Position numbers and translations under genes: made by a program
NCBI GenBank assembly: GCA_964434535.1
Contig: CAYSWA010000004.1
Coordinates: forward strand, 1-64,000
Direction: 5' to 3'
DNA: 64,000 nucleotides
Origin: SM23-32 sp964434535
GTDB lineage: Bacteria; Planctomycetota; Brocadiia; SM23-32
The notes under the pieces: model-generated
Database searches by the model: none
The model's input: only the letters and a program-made list of their open reading frames with translations
What the model was told of the DNA's origin: nothing
In this document: positions 19,113-28,520 of the stretch, piece after piece
How the letters are laid out: each line of letters begins with the position of its first letter
How positions within the stretch are numbered: the stretch's first letter is position 1

Positions 19113-20036
19113 ATGCCGTCCTTCCGCGACATGAAGCGGCGCATCGGCGGGGTGCAGAACATCCAGCAGATCACCCGCGCGATGAAGATGGTCGCCGGCG
19201 CCCGCCTGCGCCGGGCCGAGGAGGCGATCCTGGCGCTGCGCCCCTACGCCTCGCGCCTGGACCACCTCTGCGCCCTGTTCCTGGACGCCGCCGTGGGCAG
19301 CGAGCACCCGTGCCTGCTGAGCCGCCCGGTCCGGGCGGTCGCCGTCCTGGCGGTCAGCAGCGACCGGGGCCTGTGCGGGGCCTACAACAACCGCATCTTC
19401 GAGGCCACCGGGCGCCTGCTGGCCGAGCGGCCCGACCAGCGCCACCTCATCGTCTCCGTCGGCCACAAGGGCACGGCCCGGCTGACCGGCGCGGGGCGGG
19501 AGGTCTACGAGGCATACGAGGACATCTTCAACCCCGTCCGCTACGTCACCGCCCGCCAGATCTGGTTCGACCTCCAGAAGCTGTTCATGGAGGGCGAGGT
19601 GGACGAGGTGGTGATGATCTTCACCGAGTTCTTCAGCCCCCTGCGCCAGGTCGTGGTCACGCGCCGCCTGCTGCCCTGCTCGCCGGAGACCTACATGCAG
19701 GAGGTGCTGGACCACTACGACCGCGAGCTGCCGGCCGGCCTCCGGGTGGAGGAAGGGCAGATCGAGGAGGCCGCCCGCCAGGTCTACCTCTACGAGCCGG
19801 ACTACGAGACGATCAGCGAGAAGCTGGTGGAGAGCAACTTCATCGTCCAGGTCTATCGCGCCCTGCTGGAGGCCCAGGCCAGCGAGCACGGCGCCCGCAT
19901 GATGGCCATGGACAATGCCACCGGCAACGCCGAGGAGATGATCGAGGAGATGACCCTCCAAATGAACCGCCTGCGCCAGGAGAGCATCACCCGCGAGATC
20001 ATGGACGTGGTCGGCGGGGCCGAGGCGGTGAAGTGA
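19113..20036 (+). CDS. atpG: F-type ATP synthase subunit gamma
   Basis: Gamma is the central rotor shaft of F1. The 307-residue protein starts with the conserved MKRRIGGVQNIQQITRAMKMVA helix region, contains SSDRGLCGAYNN in the Rossmann-like domain, and ends with NATGNAEEMIEEMT...RQESITREIMDVVGGAEA, the standard C-terminal coiled-coil helix. AGGGAAGG before the ATG is a good ribosome site. It is separated from atpA by the repeat-bearing gap and followed closely by atpD. Confidence 0.96.
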   Translation: MPSFRDMKRRIGGVQNIQQITRAMKMVAGARLRRAEEAILALRPYASRLDHLCALFLDAAVGSEHPCLLSRPVRAVAVLAVSSDRGLCGAYNNRIFEATGRLLAERPDQRHLIVSVGHKGTARLTGAGREVYEAYEDIFNPVRYVTARQIWFDLQKLFMEGEVDEVVMIFTEFFSPLRQVVVTRRLLPCSPETYMQEVLDHYDRELPAGLRVEEGQIEEAARQVYLYEPDYETISEKLVESNFIVQVYRALLEAQASEHGARMMAMDNATGNAEEMIEEMTLQMNRLRQESITREIMDVVGGAEAVK

Positions 20037-20074
20037 CCCCGACAGAGCAGAGCAATCCGAGAACCGAGGATCCC

Positions 20075-21475
<1,401 letters not shown>

Positions 21476-21480
21476 CCCCG

Positions 21481-21876
21481 ATGCGACTGCGCATCATCAC
21501 TCCCGAGAGCATCGTCTTCGAGGACGACGACGTGGTCCACGTGCAGCTCCCGGCTGACAACGGCGAGCTGGGCATCCTGGCCCGGCACGCGCCGATGGTC
21601 TGCAGCCTGGCGGTCGGCCGCATCCGCGTCGACCTGCCGGGCGAGGCGCTGGAGCTCGCCACCAGCGGGGGCTACGTGCACGTGGTGGCCGACGACGTGA
21701 CGGTGCTGGCCGAGACGGCCGAGCCGGCCGAGCAGATCGACGTGGAGCGGGCCCGTCGCGCCGCCGAGCGGGCCGAGCAGCAGCTCGAGCGCACGGCGGA
21801 GCGCGTGGAGATCGGCGCCGCCGAGGCCGCCCTGCGCCGCGCGATCAACCGCCTGAAGGTCGCCGGCGCCGAGTAG
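21481..21876 (+). CDS. atpC: F-type ATP synthase subunit epsilon
   Basis: Epsilon joins gamma to the c ring and can inhibit ATP hydrolysis. The 131-residue protein has the N-terminal beta sandwich (MRLRIITPESIVF, PADNGELGILARHAPMV, the standard GExGILPxHxP signature) and a C-terminal two-helix domain rich in Ala, Arg and Glu, so it is full length. It is the last gene of the operon. A run of nine C bases follows at 21892-21900. Confidence 0.95.
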   Translation: MRLRIITPESIVFEDDDVVHVQLPADNGELGILARHAPMVCSLAVGRIRVDLPGEALELATSGGYVHVVADDVTVLAETAEPAEQIDVERARRAAERAEQQLERTAERVEIGAAEAALRRAINRLKVAGAE

Positions 21877-21916
21877 CACCCGCCCCGCCGGCCCCCCCCC
21901 GTGCACTGGGCGGCGT

Positions 21917-22312
21917 TCAGCGCGCGAGCAGCAGCGCCAGGCCAGCGCCGAGTGCGGCGGCAACTGCCAGCGCCACAGGAAGCAATCTCGTCCAACGCCG
22001 CTCGGGAAGGTCCCGGCTGCGGAAGTACTCCTCGATAAGCCGCTTCCTCAACTGCGGCGCGTCCTGGATCTCGAAGACGTCCACCATGGCCCGCGCCCGC
22101 TCGGGCTCGCGATCCGGTCCCTCGTGGTCCTCATCGGTCTCCAGCACGAACGCCGCGGGCGGCGCCCCCGGCGCGAAGGGATCGGCGCCGCCCTCCCGGC
22201 CGGACGTCACCTCGGCCCCGCAGGCGGAGCAGGTCAGAACTCCCTCCTTCTGGGGCGCTGCGGGGCCCAGCTCGGCCCCGCAGTGCGGGCAGCTCGATGG
22301 AAGCTGACTCAT
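21917..22312 (-). CDS. zinc-ribbon protein with C-terminal membrane anchor
   Basis: The 131-residue protein starts with a zinc ribbon (CPHCGAEL, then CSACGAEV about 20 residues later). It continues with an acidic, Pro-rich linker and a basic amphipathic stretch, and ends in a single hydrophobic helix (about 108-130), giving a tail-anchored topology with the ribbon in the cytoplasm. The ATG overlaps the stop of the preceding gene (ATGA), so the two form an operon. The function is unknown; the ribbon is probably structural. Confidence 0.65.
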   Translation of the reverse strand: MSQLPSSCPHCGAELGPAAPQKEGVLTCSACGAEVTSGREGGADPFAPGAPPAAFVLETDEDHEGPDREPERARAMVDVFEIQDAPQLRKRLIEEYFRSRDLPERRWTRLLPVALAVAAALGAGLALLLAR

Positions 22313-23670
22313 GTGGCCTCCTCGCCGGCGTCGGGGCCGGTTCGGTGCTGCCTGCGCCGTACGGCGGCTTCTGCGCACGCGCTGAGCACCTCCAGGCCGC
22401 CCACGACGCGGCGGGCGTAGAGCAGATAGGCCCCGGCGGCGGCGCCGGCCGACAGGGCGGCCGCCCAGAGCGGCAGCGCGCCGGCGGCCCAGGCGACGCC
22501 GCCCAGCGCCATCAGGCCGATCGGAGGCAGCGCGTAGGGGACGGCCTTCGCGCCGGGCGACTCGCGATAGAGCCGGCCCGGCCGGTCCAGCCGGCTGTCC
22601 GGCCATTCCTCCAGGAGCTCCGCGATGCACGCTTTCGCGAACTCGCGCAGCTCGCGGCGCGCCGGGGCCTCCCTGCACTCGCGCAGGGCCCTCAGCGCCT
22701 GGCGCCGGACCTGCCGCCCCTTGCTGAGCCAGTAGTCCCAGCGGACCTCGAACCAGTCCCAGTGGCTACGTCGCTTCCGGATGCGCCGGACGGTCTGCAC
22801 GCAGGCGTCCATGGCTTCCTTGACCCGGCCGCGCATCTGGAGCGGGTCGGCCTCAGGACCGAGCGCCCGGTCCAGCAACCTGAGCATCGCGCGCCGCAGC
22901 CTGCCCACGCAGAGACGCCGGAGCAGGGCCACGTGCAGGGGCGGCACGTGGCGACGCGAACGCAGGACCTCGTAGACGGCCACGGCGCGGCGCAGCGGCC
23001 GGCCGGTCCGCAGGCGGGGCTCGCCGTCTCCGCGCCAGTCCCAGCAGCCGGCCACTTCCCGCTGGAAGACGGGCTCGGCGTGCCTGCGATACCGGAAGAT
23101 CCAGGCGCCGACCCGCGAGGCGACCGAGACGAGGGAATCCGCCAACGGACCGATCAGGCCCATGGGCTCGCGCTCCTCGGCTACGGCGGCCGCGAGCCGC
23201 AGCAGGGCCTCGTTGGCGCCGAGCAGCCGGCGCTCCTTGTTGCCCGGCGAGGTGGCGCTCAGGCGGTCGATCTGCGCGATGGCCCGCTCGGCCAGCCGCC
23301 CGTCGGCCACGTCGCTTTCCAGGTCGCACGTGTAGGCCAGGTCGCGGTCGAGCCGGGCCAGCTCGCTCTCGTAGGCGCTGTGCTCTTGGCTCTGGTCTGC
23401 GTACGGCACGAGGCTGTCCAGCGCGTAATGCGCGGCGACTCCCAGCTCGTAGGCGGCCTGGCGGTACTCGCGCACCAGGTAATGGCGCCGGGCCTTGCGC
23501 ACACATCTCGTCAGCGCCCGGGCGGCAGCCTGGCTCACGTGGTGGCGCTGGGGCCACCCGTTCCCGTGGGCGGGGGCGAGGGCGCCCTCCACCAGCGCGT
23601 CGGCCGGCATCCGCTCCCCCACGTGGGCCGCCATCCGCCTGGCGAAGCTCTCGTGGGTCGCCACCTGCAT
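22309..23670 (-). CDS. uncharacterised protein with PLC/S1-P1-like N-terminus and C-terminal TM hairpin
   Basis: The first 110 residues contain a THESFARRMAAHV helix and LGVAAHYALDSLVPYADQSQEH, which resembles the zinc-binding helices of the phospholipase C/S1-P1 nuclease fold (AHYxxDxxxP). The match is weak and not every metal ligand is evident. The middle is long, basic and helical with many Trp and Arg. Two hydrophobic helices lie near the C-terminus (about 385-405 and 410-425). The ATG at 23670 is preferred to 23685 because AAAGGG precedes it. A TATAAT promoter lies upstream, and the zinc-ribbon gene follows. Confidence 0.55.
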   Translation of the reverse strand: MQVATHESFARRMAAHVGERMPADALVEGALAPAHGNGWPQRHHVSQAAARALTRCVRKARRHYLVREYRQAAYELGVAAHYALDSLVPYADQSQEHSAYESELARLDRDLAYTCDLESDVADGRLAERAIAQIDRLSATSPGNKERRLLGANEALLRLAAAVAEEREPMGLIGPLADSLVSVASRVGAWIFRYRRHAEPVFQREVAGCWDWRGDGEPRLRTGRPLRRAVAVYEVLRSRRHVPPLHVALLRRLCVGRLRRAMLRLLDRALGPEADPLQMRGRVKEAMDACVQTVRRIRKRRSHWDWFEVRWDYWLSKGRQVRRQALRALRECREAPARRELREFAKACIAELLEEWPDSRLDRPGRLYRESPGAKAVPYALPPIGLMALGGVAWAAGALPLWAAALSAGAAAGAYLLYARRVVGGLEVLSACAEAAVRRRQHRTGPDAGEEAT

Positions 23671-23715
23671 TCCGGACCCTTTCATCGGATAGCACTGCCG
23701 CCGGACGCCGCCCCG

Positions 23716-23743
23716 ATTATACCGCCCCCGGCCCTGTCGACAA
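23716..23743 (-). promoter_or_regulatory. promoter of the PLC-like/zinc-ribbon operon
   Basis: Minus strand TTGTCG (23743-23738), 16 bp, perfect TATAAT (23721-23716). Confidence 0.5.
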
Positions 23744-23779
23744 GCCGGAAATGCCGCCGCCGCGCCCCCCCGCGCGCCC

Positions 23780-24805
23780 TCAGATCGGGCGCTTGGTCTC
23801 GAAGCCCTTGCGCTCGGGCACCTCGCCGCGGTGGTGCCAGATGTTGCCCGCCCGGTGCGTGGAGTAGACGACGGCGGCCCGGTCCTTCAGCGCCTGGATC
23901 AGCGCCGGGTGCGGGTTGATGCCGACGCCGGCGGCCGAGATGTAGGCCAGGTCGGGCCGGAACAGGTCGAGCAGGTCGGAGCTGAGGTTGTGCTTGCTGC
24001 CGTGGTTGGGGACCTTCAGCAGGTGCAGGTCGCTCGCCTTCGCCTTCAGTGCCTTGCAGGCGGCGAACCCCCGGCGCCCGGCGTCGCCGGTGAAGAGGTA
24101 GCGCTCGCCCTCGTATTGGAGCAGCATGACCAGGGATGCCTGCTTCTCGGTCTCCGGATCGTCGATCGCGGCATCGAGCGTCTCATCGGCGGCGGCGGGC
24201 CCCATGCCGGCGGTGTGGCGGCGGCGGAAGCTGATGCCCCGCTCGACCACGCGGTGCATCTCCCGCGCCTCGCCGTAGAAGCGCACGCACTCCTGGAAGA
24301 ACTCGGCGGTCGGGCCGAGCACCTGGAAGGGGCCGATGCGGTCTTCGCCGTCGGCGAACGCCTCCCTCACCTCGATGCCCCTGCCCCTCAGCACGTCCAG
24401 CAGCCGCTGGTTGGCCTCCACCGAATCGGCCAGGTGCGTGGCCACCGAGCGGACGGCGTCGGACTCGGCATCTTCGGCGATCCGGCGGGCTATCTGGACG
24501 GCCCGGTCGGGCTCGACGCCGTGGTTGCGCAGGTCGTGGACCCATGCGCATCCGATCTGGTCCGGCTCCAGGCTCTCCACGACGTGGAGCAGCGCGCCGG
24601 CGTGCTCGACGTCGACGTGCGAGAGGACCAGGTGGTCGATGCGGCGTCCGTAGTAGGCGTCGAGCTGCGTGAGCACGCGCTCGCCGTCCTCCCAGTTGCG
24701 GCCGCCGTCGATCAGGATCACCTCGCGCGGGCCGTCCGCCTCCACTTCGATCAGGAACGCGTCGGCGTCCCCCACCGGCAGCATGTCGATCTGCAGTCTG
24801 GCCAT
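23780..24805 (-). CDS. MBL-fold hydrolase, ComEC C-terminal-domain-like
   Basis: This is a 341-residue soluble metallo-beta-lactamase-fold protein of the type found as the C-terminal domain of ComEC and as free proteins. It has the N-terminal GDADAFLIE and ILIDGG strands, the metal motif LSHVDVEHAGAL (HxDxxH), FTGDAG and the VPNHGSKHN segment, so the metal site looks intact. An inserted region of about 100 residues (about 100-200) lies between the first and last metal ligands. No signal peptide is seen. The substrate is unknown; nucleic acid or cyclic nucleotide phosphodiesters are plausible for the fold. Confidence 0.8.
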   Translation of the reverse strand: MARLQIDMLPVGDADAFLIEVEADGPREVILIDGGRNWEDGERVLTQLDAYYGRRIDHLVLSHVDVEHAGALLHVVESLEPDQIGCAWVHDLRNHGVEPDRAVQIARRIAEDAESDAVRSVATHLADSVEANQRLLDVLRGRGIEVREAFADGEDRIGPFQVLGPTAEFFQECVRFYGEAREMHRVVERGISFRRRHTAGMGPAAADETLDAAIDDPETEKQASLVMLLQYEGERYLFTGDAGRRGFAACKALKAKASDLHLLKVPNHGSKHNLSSDLLDLFRPDLAYISAAGVGINPHPALIQALKDRAAVVYSTHRAGNIWHHRGEVPERKGFETKRPI

Positions 24806-24905
24806 CTCTTGCCCCCGGATGCAGGTCTGGAGGCGCCTCGGCGCCCCCGTCGAGCATCGGGCAGGCTACCCCCCAACGCGGCGAGCGTCAAGCAGACGGC
24901 CGCTT

Positions 24906-24965
24906 CGGCAGGGCCATTCCATCATCCCCCGGCGCCGCAGGGTCGATTGTTGAATGGCCCTGCCG
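24906..24965. repeat. 14-bp perfect inverted repeat
   Basis: CGGCAGGGCCATTC (24906-24919) and its exact complement (24952-24965) flank a 32-bp spacer in the 324-bp gap between the divergent MBL gene and the Na/Pi cotransporter. It ends 14 bp before the TTGACC -35 box. It could be a hairpin, an operator or the remains of a small mobile element. Confidence 0.75.
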
Positions 24966-24979
24966 CCCCGCCTCTGCCT

Positions 24980-25007
24980 TTGACCGCTGCCCGGATCTGC
25001 GTATAAT
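24980..25007 (+). promoter_or_regulatory. promoter of the Na/Pi cotransporter gene
   Basis: TTGACC (24980-24985), 16 bp, TATAAT (25002-25007). The transcript would begin near 25014, giving a leader of about 115 bases before the proposed start codon. Confidence 0.65.
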
Positions 25008-25129
25008 ACGCTGCGCCGGCGTTGGGGCGCCGTCAGCGCAGTGTTACCGTGGTCTTTGCGGGCCGCACTGGGCCCCGCCCCGATCCCCTCGGACGCCGTT
25101 CGCAGGCCCACCACGAGAGGAGCAGGACG

Positions 25130-26884
25130 CTGATCACGCCGGAATCAACCGCCGACATCGTCTTCCTGGTCATCGGTGGGCTGGGCCTGTTCCTGTTCGG
25201 CATGCGGATAATGAGCGAGGGGCTCCGGCGCGTGGCGGGCGACGGGATGCGTCGGGTGCTGCGCATACTTACCCGCAACGTGTTCGTCTCGGTGCTGGCC
25301 GGCGCCGGGGTCACCTGCCTGGTCCAGAGCTCCAGCGCCACCACGGTGATGGTCGTCGGCTTCGTCAACGCGGGCCTGATGACGCTGAAGCAGGCGATCG
25401 GGGTGATCATGGGGGCCAACATCGGCACCACGATCACGGCCTGGCTCGTCTCGCTGATCGGGTTCCTGAAGGCCCTGAAGATCACCAACTACGCCTTGCC
25501 CGCCATCGGGATCGGGCTGCTGGTCAACATGGCGGGCAGGCGGCAGTGGAAGCACTGGGGCTCGGCGCTGCTCGGCTTCGGGCTGCTGTTTTTCGGCCTT
25601 TCGCTGATGAAGGACGCTTTCGGCCCGCTGGGGCAGAGCGAACAGGCCCGTCGGCTGCTGGCGCGCATGGCCGGCAATCCGCTGCTGGGCGTGGCCATCG
25701 GCACGTTGATGACCATCCTGATCCAGTCCTCCAGCGCCACCATCGCCATCGTGCAGTTGCTCGCCCTCAGCGGGGCCATCTCTTTCTCCCAGACGGTGCC
25801 GATCATCTTCGGGGACAACATCGGCACCACGATCACGGCGCAGATCGCCTCCGTCGGCACCAACATCCACGCCAGGCGGGCGGCGCGGGCCCATCTGATG
25901 TTCAACGTGCTCGGGGTCTGCATCCTCTTGCCGCTCCACCAGCACTATGCCCGTTTCATCGCGTTCATCATTCCCGGCGAGGTGACAGCCACCACCGTGA
26001 TGGCGCACATCGCGCTGAGCCATACCGTCTTCAACGTGACCAATACGATCATCTTCATGCCGCTGACCGGCCTGCTGGCGGCGATCGTGCGGCGCATGGT
26101 GCCGGGGGAGGCCGCCATCGTGGCCGTCGAGCCGCAGTACCTGGAGGAGCACCTGCTGGCCACGCCGACCATTGCGCTCCAGCAGGCGCGCCGCGAGGTG
26201 GTGCGCATGATCGAGCTGGCCGGCTCGGCCGTGGAGGACGCCAGCGATGCCTTCTTCCGCTGCTCGCCCGAACGCCTCCAGACCGTGCGCCAGAAGGAAG
26301 ACGCGATCGATAACCTCCAGAACAAGATCACGCAATACCTGATCCGCGTCAGCCGCCGGGAGCTGGAGCAGAGCGAATCGAACGAGCTGCCCGTGCTGCT
26401 GCACAGCGTCAACGACATCGAGCGGATCGGCGACCACGCGGTGAACCTGATGGAGACGGCCCAGCGCCGCATCGACGGCCAGCTTCCCTTCAGCGACGCC
26501 GCCCTGGTGGAGCTGTCCATGATGCGCGCGGAGGTGGCGCGGATGTTCGAGTGCGTGATCCGGGCCCTGCGGGACTCAGAGCCCGAGGCGGCGCGCAGCG
26601 CCTTCGCCAGCGAGCAGAAGCTCAACGCCATGGAGCGCGAGTTCCGCGAGAGCCACCTCAGCCGCCTCAGCGCCGGCGAATGCCACTTCCTCAGCGGCCT
26701 GACCTTCGTCGACGCCGTCTACTCCTACGAGAAGATCGGCGACCACCTGACCAACGCCGCCCAGGCCGTCCTCGGCGACTTCCAGTGGGGGGAGAAGGTG
26801 AGGGACGGGGGCGAGCAAGAGGGCGAAGGCGAGCAGGAGCCGCCGGCCCAGGTCAACCCTGCCAGCCAAGCAGCCGAAGCATGA
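25130..26884 (+). CDS. Na/Pi cotransporter with PhoU-like C-terminal domain
   Basis: The N-terminal half (about 1-310) is the PF02690 sodium-phosphate symporter, with its two inverted repeats marked by the QSSSATT/QSSSATI signatures and the GANIGTT/GDNIGTT motifs. The C-terminal half (about 350-560) is PhoU-like and helical (NDIERIGDHAVNL, YSYEKIGDHLTN). Start choice is odd. A strong GAGAGGAG ribosome site (25115-25122) is followed by CTG at 25130, with no ATG, GTG or TTG at a usable distance; the next ATG (25202) would delete the first membrane helix. The end overlaps the convergent protease gene by 32 bp. Confidence 0.93.
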   Translation: MITPESTADIVFLVIGGLGLFLFGMRIMSEGLRRVAGDGMRRVLRILTRNVFVSVLAGAGVTCLVQSSSATTVMVVGFVNAGLMTLKQAIGVIMGANIGTTITAWLVSLIGFLKALKITNYALPAIGIGLLVNMAGRRQWKHWGSALLGFGLLFFGLSLMKDAFGPLGQSEQARRLLARMAGNPLLGVAIGTLMTILIQSSSATIAIVQLLALSGAISFSQTVPIIFGDNIGTTITAQIASVGTNIHARRAARAHLMFNVLGVCILLPLHQHYARFIAFIIPGEVTATTVMAHIALSHTVFNVTNTIIFMPLTGLLAAIVRRMVPGEAAIVAVEPQYLEEHLLATPTIALQQARREVVRMIELAGSAVEDASDAFFRCSPERLQTVRQKEDAIDNLQNKITQYLIRVSRRELEQSESNELPVLLHSVNDIERIGDHAVNLMETAQRRIDGQLPFSDAALVELSMMRAEVARMFECVIRALRDSEPEAARSAFASEQKLNAMEREFRESHLSRLSAGECHFLSGLTFVDAVYSYEKIGDHLTNAAQAVLGDFQWGEKVRDGGEQEGEGEQEPPAQVNPASQAAEA

Positions 26885-27611
26885 CGAACGCGTTGTAGAG
26901 CGCGTGCGTCCAGACGGCCACCCCCAGGCCCCGGGCCAGGAAGATCAGCCCGAGCAGCATCCCGCAGACCGCCCGGAAGATGAAGCTGTAGCTCTCCAGC
27001 GGCTCGCCCAGCGGGCCCACGTGGTGCACGTAGGCGAAGGCCAGGCTCGAGCCGAGCAGGGCGACCACCACGCTGAGCGGCCCGGGGAAGCGAAAGACCG
27101 CGTGCAGCGCCCACGCCCCGCCCCCGAGCAACAGCAGCCGGAAGGCCAGCTCCTCGTAGACGCCCGCCCCCAGAGCGAGCATCAGCGGCGCGGCCGCCGC
27201 CCCGTCGAACCCGACGGCGAAGAACACCTCGTCGGCCCGCTCGTTTAGCAGCCCGGCCAGCTCGGGCCCGGCCCGGTAGAGCAGGGCGGCGTAGACGGCC
27301 GCCTCGAAGACGACGCCGAGGATCAGCACCAGGCTGAACGCGCGGGAGCGCTCGCTGCGCCACAGCACCGCCAGGAAGGCGACCACGAGGGCGACGTTGA
27401 GCACGTGCGCCGCCTCCAGCCCCACCAGCTCCAAGGGGCCGACCAGCCAGACCTCGGCCAGGTTCCGCTCGCTGTGGCCGCTCTGGACGATCCCCCAGTG
27501 ATACAGGGCCACCAGGGGGAGGATGCTCAGCACGCCGAGCGCCAGCGAGCGCGTCTCGCGGAAGTAGTCCACCCCGCCTTCGCGCAGGCCGTCGGCGGCG
27601 TCGGTGGCCAT
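26853..27611 (-). CDS. CPBP family intramembrane metalloprotease
   Basis: This 252-residue multi-pass protein is of the CPBP (CaaX protease and bacteriocin-processing, ABI) family. The catalytic glutamates are in YEELAFR (EExxxR), the second motif is in FAYVHH, and the third is THALYNAF (HxxxN), so the active site is complete. About seven hydrophobic helices are seen. The ATG at 27611 has a GGGAAGGCAGG ribosome site. It is 14 bp downstream of uppP on the same strand, suggesting co-transcription. Confidence 0.88.
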   Translation of the reverse strand: MATDAADGLREGGVDYFRETRSLALGVLSILPLVALYHWGIVQSGHSERNLAEVWLVGPLELVGLEAAHVLNVALVVAFLAVLWRSERSRAFSLVLILGVVFEAAVYAALLYRAGPELAGLLNERADEVFFAVGFDGAAAAPLMLALGAGVYEELAFRLLLLGGGAWALHAVFRFPGPLSVVVALLGSSLAFAYVHHVGPLGEPLESYSFIFRAVCGMLLGLIFLARGLGVAVWTHALYNAFVMLRLLGWQG

Positions 27612-27625
27612 CCTGCCTTCCCTCC

Positions 27626-28468
27626 TCAGAGCAGTCCGAGCGCGACCATGGCCGCCCCGACCGGCAGGCAGTAGGCCGCGAACCAGTGCAGTTGCCCCCG
27701 CTCGACCACGCGCAGCAGCAGCAGCAGGCAGGCCGTGCCGCTCAGGGCCGCCGCGAGCGCGCCGCAGGCCAGGGCGGGCATGCTCAGCCCCGCCCCTTGC
27801 ACTGCGGCCGGCGGCCCGCAGAGGACCTGCCACAGCTCCCAGAGGCCGGCCCCCGCCAGCGCGGGCACGGCAAGCACGAAGGCGAAGCGCCCCGCCGTGC
27901 GCCGCTCCAGCCCGCAGAACAAGCCCGTCACGATGGTCGCCCCCGACCGGCTGACGCCGGGGAAAAGGGCGCAGGCCTGCGCCACGCCGACGATCAGGCC
28001 CCGCCCGACGCCGACGCGCTCGACGGCGCCGGGACGCGCCGCGCGGGAGGCCAGCAGCGCCAGCCCGGTCACCATGAGGAGCGCCCCCGCCGCCGGCACG
28101 CTGTCGAAGCCGCCCTCGATGCGGGCCTCCAGGACGACGCCGGCGCACGCCGCCGGGACGGTGCCGACGGCGACGGCGAGCGCGGTGGGGAAAAGGGGGG
28201 CGCGTTGGGCGATATCGTCCCCGTTGCCTCGTAGCCACATCCAGGCCCCGGCCACGCCGTCCCGCGCGACGGCCCAGAGCTCCCGCGCAAAGACCACCAG
28301 GATAGCCAGCAGCGTGCCCACGTGGAGCGAGACCTCCAGCAGCACCCCGTCGGCTTCCACCCCCAGCAGCCGCTCCGCCGCCACCAGGTGGGCCGAGCTG
28401 CTGACAGGCAGGAACTCGGTGAGCCCCTGGAGGACCCCGAGCAGGACCGCCTGAAGCATGCTCAGCAT
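27626..28468 (-). CDS. uppP: undecaprenyl-diphosphatase
   Basis: UppP (BacA) dephosphorylates undecaprenyl pyrophosphate to recycle the lipid carrier for peptidoglycan and other surface glycans. The 280-residue protein has the N-terminal QGLTEFLPVSSSAHL motif with the catalytic Glu region and the second motif FPGVSRSGATIVTG, both intact. The intermediate hydrophobic helices are as expected, and the length is normal. Its gene precedes the CPBP protease gene. Confidence 0.96.
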   Translation of the reverse strand: MLSMLQAVLLGVLQGLTEFLPVSSSAHLVAAERLLGVEADGVLLEVSLHVGTLLAILVVFARELWAVARDGVAGAWMWLRGNGDDIAQRAPLFPTALAVAVGTVPAACAGVVLEARIEGGFDSVPAAGALLMVTGLALLASRAARPGAVERVGVGRGLIVGVAQACALFPGVSRSGATIVTGLFCGLERRTAGRFAFVLAVPALAGAGLWELWQVLCGPPAAVQGAGLSMPALACGALAAALSGTACLLLLLRVVERGQLHWFAAYCLPVGAAMVALGLL

Positions 28469-28520
28469 GGGCTCCGACCAGTCTCGGGGGCGACGGGCTC
28501 GGGGCGGGTTGCGGCCAGCT

